The notes beneath the pieces are model-generated. The model ran no database searches and had not been told where the DNA came from. It saw only the letters and a program-made list of their open reading frames with translations. The translations under genes and the position numbers were made by a program. Shown piece by piece: positions 17,353 to 24,985 of a stretch of DNA of 64,000 nucleotides (positions are counted from its first letter, which is position 1; every line of letters starts with the position of its first letter). The stretch is from Paenibacillus sp. 481 (GTDB taxonomy: Bacteria > Bacillota > Bacilli > Paenibacillales > Paenibacillaceae). The stretch spans positions 3,861,501 to 3,925,500 of the forward strand of contig NZ_CP075175.1 in NCBI RefSeq assembly GCF_021223605.1, read 5' to 3'.

Positions 17353-18795
17353 TTATACACGATATTCACGTGGGATACGACGTGCTACATTTGTGCGAAG
17401 TGCCGCTTCAATTACACGCTTGCGCACGGACTCCACAATGGCGGGATTAAACACACTCGGAATAATATAGGACTTATTTAATTCATTGTCCGAGATCGTG
17501 GACGCAATCGCTTCAGCTGCTGCCAGCTTCATATCCTCATTGATCGTAGAGGCGCGGCAATCGAGCGCACCACGGAAGATGCCAGGGAAGCAGAGCAAAT
17601 TGTTAATTTGGTTCGGATAATCCGACCGACCTGTAGCGATTACAGTAGCGATGTCGACAATCGCCTCGGGTTGAATTTCCGGCGTCGGGTTCGCCATTGC
17701 GAATACGATGGGGTCCTTGGCCATCGTTTGTACCTGCTCACGAGACAGAAGACCGCGGCCGCCAGATGTGAGACCGATAAACACATCGGCATCTCTAATG
17801 ACTTCGCCCAGCTGACCTGTCACCAAGTGAGGGTTAGTTCGCTCGGCATACTCTTGCCAAATTGGGTTGCTGTAGCTCTGCGTACGCACAAGGGCACCTT
17901 CGCGGTCTACACCAATGAGGTTTCGTACGCCCGCTTTCAACAAGATGTTGCTGCATGCAACGCCAGCAGCGCCGACGCCGCAAATGACGACCTTCGCATC
18001 TTCAAGGCGCTTGCCGACAATTTTCAAGGCGTTAATTAAGCCTGCATACAACACCACGGCCGTTCCATGCTGATCATCGTGAAACACCGGAATATCTAAC
18101 TCCGCTTTGAGACGCTGCTCAATTTCGAAGCAGCGCGGCGAAGAGATGTCTTCTAAGTTAATGCCACCGAATGCTGGGGCAATCGACTTCACGATACTAA
18201 TAATTTGCTCCGTATCTTGCGTATCCAAGCAAATCGGAATTGCATCAACGTCTGCAAACTGCTTAAACAGCATCGCTTTCCCTTCCATAACGGGCATTGC
18301 ACCGTAAGGGCCAATATTGCCTAAGCCGAGTACGGCTGAGCCGTCAGAAATAACGGCAACCGTGTTGCGCTTCATCGTGAGCGTAAACGCTTTACGCTGA
18401 TCTTCGTGAATAGCCATGCATACCCGCGCCACGTCAGGCGTATATACCCGCGATAAATCGTCGCGGTTCTGAACAGGATGCTTAGGTTTCATCTCAATCT
18501 TACCGCCTAAGTGCATGAGAAATGTGCGATCTGAAATATGCAGCAAAGTCGCACCAGGTAATTTCCGAATCGATTCAACAATATGGTCGATTTGTACCGT
18601 ATCATTTACCGTAACGGTCATGTCACGTACCGTCATTGTCGGGTTCGTTTGAATCATATCGATAGCAACGATTTCACCATCGTGCTTATAGATAGCTGAG
18701 GCCACTTGAACAAAGTTGACCTCGTCTGTCAACATTTCTAAGCGCAATATAAAGCTTTTTCCTTGACCACCAGAACCAAATTTATGCGAATTCAT
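17353..18795 (-). CDS. NAD(P)-dependent malic enzyme with N-terminal ACT domain
   Basis: 480 residues from the ATG at 18795, which has GGTG at the right distance; an ATG at 18834 overlapping tctA has no ribosome site. It oxidatively decarboxylates malate to pyruvate. Residues about 10-80 form an ACT-type regulatory domain (SFILRLEMLTDEVNFVQVAS), then the malic enzyme core: RVYTPDVARVCMAI, the catalytic HDDQHGTAVV metal region, the Rossmann loop VICGVGAAGVACSN and FAMANPTPEIQPEA. This is the YtsJ/MaeA-type short enzyme. It is the last gene of tctC-tctB-tctA, 25 bases after tctA, linking uptake to use of malate or a related acid. Confidence 0.92.
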   Translation of the reverse strand: MNSHKFGSGGQGKSFILRLEMLTDEVNFVQVASAIYKHDGEIVAIDMIQTNPTMTVRDMTVTVNDTVQIDHIVESIRKLPGATLLHISDRTFLMHLGGKIEMKPKHPVQNRDDLSRVYTPDVARVCMAIHEDQRKAFTLTMKRNTVAVISDGSAVLGLGNIGPYGAMPVMEGKAMLFKQFADVDAIPICLDTQDTEQIISIVKSIAPAFGGINLEDISSPRCFEIEQRLKAELDIPVFHDDQHGTAVVLYAGLINALKIVGKRLEDAKVVICGVGAAGVACSNILLKAGVRNLIGVDREGALVRTQSYSNPIWQEYAERTNPHLVTGQLGEVIRDADVFIGLTSGGRGLLSREQVQTMAKDPIVFAMANPTPEIQPEAIVDIATVIATGRSDYPNQINNLLCFPGIFRGALDCRASTINEDMKLAAAEAIASTISDNELNKSYIIPSVFNPAIVESVRKRVIEAALRTNVARRIPREYRV

Positions 18796-18820
18796 CCATT
18801 TCACCACTTTTTCGAAAAAG

Positions 18821-20356
18821 TTAACCCTCTTCATTTATAACAACATTTTTGCCTCTTAACTTTAAAATGAGAGGAATGACTAGCCAGAGCAACGCGATCA
18901 GTAAAAACACAGCTGACATCGGCTTCGTTAGGAAAATCATAAAGTCGCCGTTCGACGCCGTTAAGGCACGACGCAAGTTGTTCTCGATCATTGGCCCAAG
19001 AACGAGACCGAGTACGATTGGTGCAATCGGAAAGTCGTTTGCAGCCAAGTAATAGCCGATAATACCGCAAGTAAGTAGCAGCATCAAATCAAAAATGCTA
19101 ACTTGCACCGCGTACACGCCGAATACTGAAATCGCAATAATAATCGGCAGCAAATAGCGTGCAGGTGTTTCGATAATTTTGGCAAACACTTTAACGAGCG
19201 GCATATTCAATACGAGCAGCATGAGATTACCGATAAACATACTTGCGATTAAGCCCCACGCCACTTCAGGGTGGTCATCGAACAACAGTGGGCCTGGCTG
19301 AATGTTGTACATCATAAACGCGCCCATCAAAATAGCTGTTGTACCAGAGCCTGGAATACCAAGCGTGAGTAGCGGAATCATAGCGCCGCCGGAAGCACCG
19401 TTATTTGCAGCTTCAGGTGCAGCAACTCCTGCAATCGCGCCTTTGCCGAATTTCTCAGGAGTTTTGCTAATCTTCTTCTCGGTAATATAACTGAAAAAGG
19501 AAGCTAATGTTGCGCCCGCACCTGGCAGTACGCCGATCAGAAATCCGAGAAATGAACCACGCAAAATAGGTCCCGTGCTTTCTTTCATATCTTGCTTCGT
19601 TGGCATAATACGGCCGATCTTAATAATTTCGCGGTTGTTGCCATAATCACGTTCCATAATAGTCTTGAACACTTCACCGAGTGCAAACAAACCGACTGCA
19701 ATCGTCAAAAATTCAAAGCCGGAAAAGAGCGGCGCGTAGTCAAAGGTGAAGCGAGATACACCCGTAACGCTATCAATTCCAACCGTTCCAAGCATAAGAC
19801 CGAGGATCGTCATCATCAACGCTTTGGTCATCGATTTACCAGCAAGTCCGCTTACGGCGGCCAAGCCGAGCAGCATGAGCGAGAAGTATTCTGCCGGACC
19901 GAACATCAGCGCCACGTTCGACAACGGTTCAGCAAGAAAGACGAGTGCGACTATAGCTACGATACCTGCGAAGAATGATCCGATCGCAGAGATCGCCAAG
20001 GCAGGGCCAGCGCGGCCTTGCTTTGCCATTTGATAGCCATCCAGTGCCGTCACGACGGAGGATGATTCTCCCGGCGTGTTAAGCAGGATGGACGTCGTAG
20101 AGCCGCCATACATAGCGCCGTAATATACGCCCGCTAGCAAAATAATCGAACTTGTCGCGGCATCGCCAGAGCTGAGCCCGATCCCGGACGTTAATGAGCT
20201 TGTCACCGGAATAAGCAAGGCGACGCCGCTCATTGGTCCGATGCCTGGCAATACGCCGACTGCTGTTCCGATCAGGACGCCTACGAAGGCGAACAGCAAG
20301 TTGTACCATAACAAGCTCGTTGCAAAGCCGTCGGCTAAATAGTTTAGTACATCCAT
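18821..20356 (-). CDS. tctA: Tripartite tricarboxylate transporter, large permease TctA
   Basis: 511 residues, about eleven membrane segments. TctA motifs: GVLPGIGPMSGVALLIPVT near residue 40, GAMYGGSTTSILLNTPGES, and the repeat-related LIGVLPGAGATLASFFSYI, PEAANNGASGGAMIPLLTLG and GIPGSGTTAILMGAFMMYNI. With TctB and TctC it imports citrate or related carboxylates using an ion gradient. AAGGAG precedes the ATG. It sits 12 bases after tctB and directly before the malic enzyme gene. Confidence 0.95.
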   Translation of the reverse strand: MDVLNYLADGFATSLLWYNLLFAFVGVLIGTAVGVLPGIGPMSGVALLIPVTSSLTSGIGLSSGDAATSSIILLAGVYYGAMYGGSTTSILLNTPGESSSVVTALDGYQMAKQGRAGPALAISAIGSFFAGIVAIVALVFLAEPLSNVALMFGPAEYFSLMLLGLAAVSGLAGKSMTKALMMTILGLMLGTVGIDSVTGVSRFTFDYAPLFSGFEFLTIAVGLFALGEVFKTIMERDYGNNREIIKIGRIMPTKQDMKESTGPILRGSFLGFLIGVLPGAGATLASFFSYITEKKISKTPEKFGKGAIAGVAAPEAANNGASGGAMIPLLTLGIPGSGTTAILMGAFMMYNIQPGPLLFDDHPEVAWGLIASMFIGNLMLLVLNMPLVKVFAKIIETPARYLLPIIIAISVFGVYAVQVSIFDLMLLLTCGIIGYYLAANDFPIAPIVLGLVLGPMIENNLRRALTASNGDFMIFLTKPMSAVFLLIALLWLVIPLILKLRGKNVVINEEG

Positions 20357-20368
20357 CGCATATACTCC

Positions 20369-20836
20369 TTAAAGCGGTAGCCATTCCGGGAAGCCCGGCA
20401 GCGTACCTTGTAATATTTTTACAAACAGTACATATACAGCCGCCGAGAAACCAGCGGAAACAAGAATGGAAGTTAACCACTTACCGCGCTCGAGCACTTG
20501 GAAACAGAATAATAAGAAAATAAATGTCCCAATGACGTAGCCGATATCTTCTAAGAAATAAGCGTAAATGAACGCCGCTCCCAATATAAGCAGAAACCGA
20601 ACATAATCCGGTTTCTGCTGTTCATTATTGTTTTCATTGGAGAGCGGAGTCTTTAACGATTCAAAGAACAGTTTCACACTAAGCAGCATCATAATAATGC
20701 TTAACCCCATTGGGAAAATATCAGGGCCGACACTACTGCCATAAGCGGATTCGCTTATGTTGCGGCTCTCAAGGAGATAGCCCGTGCCGACTAGAAAAAA
20801 GATAACGCTTGCTAAGCTGTCAAACCGTATTTTCAT
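20369..20836 (-). CDS. tctB: Tripartite tricarboxylate transporter, small permease TctB
   Basis: 155 residues with four hydrophobic segments, the size and topology of TctB. The N-terminus (SLASVIFFLVGTGYLLESRN) and SSVGPDIFPMGLSIIMMLLS (the conserved GPxxFP motif) are typical. It partners TctA in the membrane. GAGGAG precedes the ATG. It lies between tctC and tctA with short gaps, clearly one operon. Confidence 0.92.
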   Translation of the reverse strand: MKIRFDSLASVIFFLVGTGYLLESRNISESAYGSSVGPDIFPMGLSIIMMLLSVKLFFESLKTPLSNENNNEQQKPDYVRFLLILGAAFIYAYFLEDIGYVIGTFIFLLFCFQVLERGKWLTSILVSAGFSAAVYVLFVKILQGTLPGFPEWLPL

Positions 20837-20859
20837 GTAAAGGACTCCTCACCACAAGA

Positions 20860-21879
20860 TTACTTCTTTACCATACCTAGAGCGTCCAACAACACTTTAA
20901 TGAGTGTTTCTTGTTCGCCGAGGAACGTTTTGAACTCATCTGCGTTGCGATACTCGCTTTCCCAACCGTTAGCTTGCAATTCTTTTTTCCACTCATCTTT
21001 TGCGACGAGCTCTTTAATCGTTTTATCCCAATAAGCAAGTTCATCTTTGCCTAAGTTTTTAGGGCCGAACAGGCCGCGCCAAATCGTAAACTCCGCATCA
21101 ATTCCTTGCTCTTTCATCGTCGTGATGTCTTTCAAGTCTCCACCTAAACGTTCTGGAGAGGTGATGCCAAGCACTTTAATTTTGCCAGCTTTCAAATACT
21201 CGCCAATCGAGGAAGCGTCTGTCGCGATTACATCGGCATTGTTGCCTAGCAATGCAGCCATCGCCTCACCGCCGCCATCATAAGACACGTATTTGACCGA
21301 TTTTGGATCAATACCGAACTTAAATGCTGGCAATACAGCGATCAAGTGATCCATGGAGCCTGGTGCAGAGCCACCCGCTACCGTAATCTTAGTCGGGTCT
21401 GCTTTGATATCTTGTAACAGAGAAGTCATGTCGTTATATTTCGAATTAGCACCTACAACGATAGCGCCGTAGTCTTTCGTCAACTGTGCGAGTGGAGTAG
21501 TGTCTTTATAGCCATAAGGGCTATTTCCGCTGTCCTTCCAGTTGTTGATCAGGATAGGCGGGGAGTTGACGAATAGGCTGTATGGGTTATTTACCTCTTT
21601 AGTCGCATATTCGGCCATAAATACAGCACCGCCACCGCCTGGCTTATTCTCAACGGTCAAAGCTTGGGACACCAATTTCGTATCGGTCAACACTTTGGTC
21701 AAGGAGCGTGCTGTTTTATCCCAACCGCCACCTGCGCCAGAAGGAGCGACAACCACGATCGGTTTTTCAGGATACTTACTGGAGTCTCCCGATTTTGTAG
21801 AAGCGTTACAAGCAGACAATGATAATGCAGCTATAATGGCAATGATACTGAGTTTCCATCTCATCGGTTTCTTTGTCAT
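20860..21879 (-). CDS. tctC: Tripartite tricarboxylate transporter substrate-binding lipoprotein TctC
   Basis: 339 residues. A lipoprotein signal peptide ends in LSLSACNAS (Cys24). The Bug/TctC fold follows: YPEKPIVVVAPSGAGGGWD at the start of the mature protein, then TVENKPGGGGAVFMAEYATK and VAGGSAPGSMDHL. It binds the carboxylate outside the cell and hands it to TctAB. A GGGGG/TAGGA ribosome site precedes the ATG. First gene of the operon; a consensus cre site lies 28 bases upstream of the start, so catabolite repression is likely. Confidence 0.95.
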   Translation of the reverse strand: MTKKPMRWKLSIIAIIAALSLSACNASTKSGDSSKYPEKPIVVVAPSGAGGGWDKTARSLTKVLTDTKLVSQALTVENKPGGGGAVFMAEYATKEVNNPYSLFVNSPPILINNWKDSGNSPYGYKDTTPLAQLTKDYGAIVVGANSKYNDMTSLLQDIKADPTKITVAGGSAPGSMDHLIAVLPAFKFGIDPKSVKYVSYDGGGEAMAALLGNNADVIATDASSIGEYLKAGKIKVLGITSPERLGGDLKDITTMKEQGIDAEFTIWRGLFGPKNLGKDELAYWDKTIKELVAKDEWKKELQANGWESEYRNADEFKTFLGEQETLIKVLLDALGMVKK

Positions 21880-21906
21880 GTTCCTAATCCCCCATTATAA
21901 ATTTTA

Positions 21907-21921
21907 TGATAACGCTTACAA
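21907..21921. promoter_or_regulatory. CcpA-binding cre site upstream of tctC
   Basis: TGATAACGCTTACAA fits the TGWNANCGNTNWCA cre consensus at every defined position. It lies in the leader/promoter of tctC, where CcpA binding would repress the operon in the presence of preferred sugars. Confidence 0.75.
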
Positions 21922-21989
21922 TATGAATCTTATCATTGTGCATTACGTCCGAATAGTTTATGGTCATAAGTTCTATACAGAAAATAAAA

Positions 21990-22042
21990 TTCATTTTGTT
22001 CATATTGTTCACAGAAATTTCATCATATTCACACAAACTTCA
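21990..22042 (+). promoter_or_regulatory. Six phased TTCA repeats, probable response-regulator binding region
   Basis: TTCA occurs at 21990, 21999, 22008, 22019, 22028 and 22039, spaced 9, 9, 11, 9 and 11 bases, close to one helical turn. Three copies extend to TTCACA. The array sits between divergent tctC and the sensor kinase gene, where the cognate CitB-type regulator would be expected to bind. Assignment to that regulator is inference. Confidence 0.55.
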
Positions 22043-22055
22043 CAGATGGTATACT
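22028..22055 (+). promoter_or_regulatory. Putative promoter of the sensor kinase-regulator operon
   Basis: TTCACA (22028-22033), a 16-bp spacer and TATACT (22050-22055), 62 bases before the kinase start. The -35 element is itself part of the TTCA repeat array, so regulator and polymerase sites overlap. Confidence 0.45.
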
Positions 22056-22116
22056 GGTAGAAAGTAACAAGCACTTTTAAGATAAAGGAACGATATCACA
22101 ATGTTGGAGGACGAAT

Positions 22117-23736
22117 ATGCGGCTGCAAACGAAGCTTATGCTGCTCATCTGCACTTTAGTCACAATCGTAATCATGGGCCTGTCGTTTACGTTGCAGCGA
22201 ATGTGGACTTCTTCACTTAAAGATCAGAAAGGATTGGAAGCGCTTCACCTTGCGAAAACGGTAGCCTCCATCCCTGAAATACGCCGTGCTTTCTCGTATC
22301 CTAATCCAACAGCAGCCATCTTGCCGATTGTGGAAGAAATTCGTCAGCATGCAGGAGCTGAATTTATTACTGTTGGTAATCGTGCCGGAATACGATATGC
22401 GCACCCGGTGCCAAGCCGCATTGGGCAGCCTATGATCGGCGGAGATAACGAGCCTGTATTTGAAGGGAAATCGATCGTTTCTGAAGCTGTGGGGAGCTTA
22501 GGCTTATCTTTGCGGGGCAAGACGCCTATTTTTGACGATCAGGATAACGTCATTGGGGTCGTCTCCGTCGGGTTTCTATTAACAGATATTAAAGAAGAAA
22601 TTATGTTATACCAAAAATACATACTAGTTTGGGCAACATTAGCCTTATTGTTAGGCGGGCTAGGTGCCGTCCTTATTGCACGTAATGTTAAGCGAGCGAT
22701 CCATGGTCTAGAGCCTGCTCAAATTGGGATGCTCTATAAAGAGAAGGAAGCCGTATTGGAATCTATTCGCGAAGGCATTATCGCGGTTAATCGTCAGGGT
22801 GTCATTACGACTGTTAATCATACTGCGGTACATATGCTTGGTCTGAATCGTACGGAAGACGTTGTAGGGAAGCCGATCTCGGCGGTTAATCCGCATACGA
22901 AGCTAATGGAAGTGATTGAATCCGGAAAGGCTCAATATGATAAAGAAGCGATAATTAGGGATCAAGTGATCGTCGCTAATCGACTACCGATTATGAATCA
23001 TCAGCAGCAGGTTGTTGGTGCTGTGTCTAGCTTTCGTAGCAAGTCGGAAATGTACTTGTTAACCCAGCAGCTCTCGCAGTTGCGCACCTATGCAGACGGC
23101 TTAAGGGCTCAGACGCACGAATATTCGAATAAGCTGTATCTGATCGCGGGCTTAATTCAGTTGGAATCGTATCAAGAAGCGATTGACATCATTACGAGCG
23201 AATCGAATCTTCATCACAATTTGCTTCAATTTATTATGCATGAAATTCCAGATCCGGTAATTGGGGGCTTGCTGATTGGTAAATTTAATCGTGCTAATGA
23301 ATTGAATGTGAGTCTGCACATTCATCCGGACAGCAGCTTCAGAGATGTGCCTGTGACGCTGGAGCGCAACCAGATGGTGACGATAGTTGGAAATTTGATT
23401 GATAATGCGATGGAGGCCGTGCAGGCCGCAGGGGATACGAAAGATGTACAAATCTTTTTAACCGATCTGGGGACAGATTTAATTATCGAAATTGAAGATA
23501 CAGGTACAGGCATTGCCGAGCAGTACAGCAACGATATTTTTAGCATAGGTTTTTCGACAAAAGCAGGTCAGCATCGCGGGTTCGGACTTGCGCTTGTGAA
23601 GCAGGCTGTTAATGACTTGCATGGGATGATTACTTATCAACCGCGCGAGGGAGGGCAAGGAACTGTATTTACGGTCATTATTCCGAAAGTTAATCCATTG
23701 TCCGATCATCACGCAACAGCGGAGGGATGTTTATGA
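22117..23736 (+). CDS. Sensor histidine kinase, CitA/DcuS/DctS family
   Basis: 539 residues, membrane bound. Order: TM1 (about 7-26), extracytoplasmic PAS/Cache sensor (about 35-165; IRYAHPVPSRIGQPMIGGDN, then GVVSVGFLLTDI), TM2 (about 172-192), cytosolic PAS (about 208-310), SpoOB-type dimerisation helix with the phosphorylated His334 in RAQTHEYSNKLYLIAGLIQL, and HATPase_c (about 420-530; NLIDNAMEA, EDTGTGI, GFGLALVKQAV). This family senses C4-dicarboxylates or citrate. TTGGAGG precedes the ATG. It overlaps the regulator gene by ATGA and lies divergent to tctCBA, its likely target. Confidence 0.95.
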   Translation: MRLQTKLMLLICTLVTIVIMGLSFTLQRMWTSSLKDQKGLEALHLAKTVASIPEIRRAFSYPNPTAAILPIVEEIRQHAGAEFITVGNRAGIRYAHPVPSRIGQPMIGGDNEPVFEGKSIVSEAVGSLGLSLRGKTPIFDDQDNVIGVVSVGFLLTDIKEEIMLYQKYILVWATLALLLGGLGAVLIARNVKRAIHGLEPAQIGMLYKEKEAVLESIREGIIAVNRQGVITTVNHTAVHMLGLNRTEDVVGKPISAVNPHTKLMEVIESGKAQYDKEAIIRDQVIVANRLPIMNHQQQVVGAVSSFRSKSEMYLLTQQLSQLRTYADGLRAQTHEYSNKLYLIAGLIQLESYQEAIDIITSESNLHHNLLQFIMHEIPDPVIGGLLIGKFNRANELNVSLHIHPDSSFRDVPVTLERNQMVTIVGNLIDNAMEAVQAAGDTKDVQIFLTDLGTDLIIEIEDTGTGIAEQYSNDIFSIGFSTKAGQHRGFGLALVKQAVNDLHGMITYQPREGGQGTVFTVIIPKVNPLSDHHATAEGCL

Positions 23737-24422
23737 TCCGAGTGCTCATCATTGAAGACGATGTGCGAATTGCAGAAATAAATCGCCGCTTTGTTGAAAA
23801 AGCGAGCGGCTATACGGTCGTAGGTATTGCGACGGATGAGCAGCAGGCTAAGGAGCATTTAGACATATTGACGCCTGATTTAGTGTTGCTTGACGTCTTT
23901 TTTCCAGATATGAGCGGGCTGGAATTACTTCGTTATATGAAACAGCATGCGCCGCAATCAGATGTGATTATGATTACAGCCGCTAAGGATATGCAGTCTG
24001 TTCGTGCGGCGATTCAAGGCGGTGTATTCGACTTTATTATTAAACCTGTTGTCTATGAGCGACTGTTGGAAACGTTAGAAAAGTATAAACAATTCCATCA
24101 AGAAGTAACACGTTTGTCCCATAGTAATGTATCTGTCAGTCAGCAGCAAATTGATATGCTTATTCACGGGCGATTAGATGTAAAGGCAAAGGAGTTATAT
24201 CCGAAAGGTATTGATAAGCTGACCCTAGATAAAATTATTACATTTATTACGCAGACAGAAGAAGGTATGTCTGCCGAAGATTTAGGTAGTCGGCTAGGCA
24301 TAAGCCGCTCTACAGCCAGAAGATATTTGGAATATTTGGTATCACAAGGGAAAGTTTGTGCGGATGTTTACTATGGCACGGTAGGTCGTCCCGAACGTGT
24401 ATATCGTAGTATGCAAATATGA
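23733..24422 (+). CDS. Response regulator, CitB/DctR family
   Basis: 229 residues. The start at 23733 is set by GGAGG seven bases before it; an ATG at 23727 is too close to that site. Receiver domain with acidic pocket IIEDD, phospho-acceptor Asp54 in VLLDVFFPDMSG and Lys in FIIKPVVYE. The C-terminal HTH (MSAEDLGSRLGISRSTARRY) is of the CitT/DcuR type. It probably activates tctCBA and malic enzyme in answer to the external carboxylate through the TTCA repeats between the two operons. Confidence 0.94.
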   Translation: MIRVLIIEDDVRIAEINRRFVEKASGYTVVGIATDEQQAKEHLDILTPDLVLLDVFFPDMSGLELLRYMKQHAPQSDVIMITAAKDMQSVRAAIQGGVFDFIIKPVVYERLLETLEKYKQFHQEVTRLSHSNVSVSQQQIDMLIHGRLDVKAKELYPKGIDKLTLDKIITFITQTEEGMSAEDLGSRLGISRSTARRYLEYLVSQGKVCADVYYGTVGRPERVYRSMQI

Positions 24423-24578
24423 TATGATTTTGGTCACTATTTTTTGCATGATTGTTCACTAAATTGGAATGTATGTTCATGAATTCATGATGGAAAAATA
24501 GAGCTTCTTCATATAAGATTAGATCGTGGTTTGTAGTTAAATATTGCCGAATACATAACGCTTGAAGGAGCTGACATC

Positions 24579-24956
24579 ATGTTACGAAAATACATTGTTA
24601 TTGGCAGTCTAAATGCTTTACTGTCTGTTGCTTTGGGCGCATTCGGAGCCCATATATTACAAAAAATTCTAACCCCAGAACGGTTAGCTACGTTCGAAAC
24701 AGCTGTACAGTACCATATGTCGCATGCGCTTGGAATTTTGCTTATTGCGCTCTTGGCTGACAAGTTGGTTGACCAGCGCAAGGCGCTGTGGGCAGCAAGG
24801 CTGCTATGGATAGGTATTATTGTGTTTTCCGGAAGTCTGTATTTGCTCTGCTTTACAGGTGTAACCAAGTTAGGTGCGATTACGCCGATAGGCGGGGTGG
24901 CATTTATTGCTGGTTGGCTTATGCTTGCATTGTCTGTAAGCGCACATAAGCGATAG
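24579..24956 (+). CDS. DUF423 family small membrane protein (YwdK-like)
   Basis: 125 residues, four predicted membrane segments. The DUF423 pattern is clear: LSVALGAFGAHILQKI, then FETAVQYHMSHALGILLIAL, SGSLYLLCFTG and AITPIGGVAFIAGWL. The family is widespread and of unknown function. A GAAGGAG ribosome site precedes the ATG. The GGDEF/EAL gene starts 29 bases downstream, so the two could be co-transcribed. Confidence 0.92.
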   Translation: MLRKYIVIGSLNALLSVALGAFGAHILQKILTPERLATFETAVQYHMSHALGILLIALLADKLVDQRKALWAARLLWIGIIVFSGSLYLLCFTGVTKLGAITPIGGVAFIAGWLMLALSVSAHKR

Positions 24957-24985
24957 CAATTACGATGTCGGAAGGAAGAGATGCT

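Noticed and set aside
18796-18834. ATG at 18834 as malic enzyme start
   Set aside because: No ribosome site; the ATG at 18795 has one and fits the usual start of the ACT domain. It cannot be excluded if translation is coupled to tctA.
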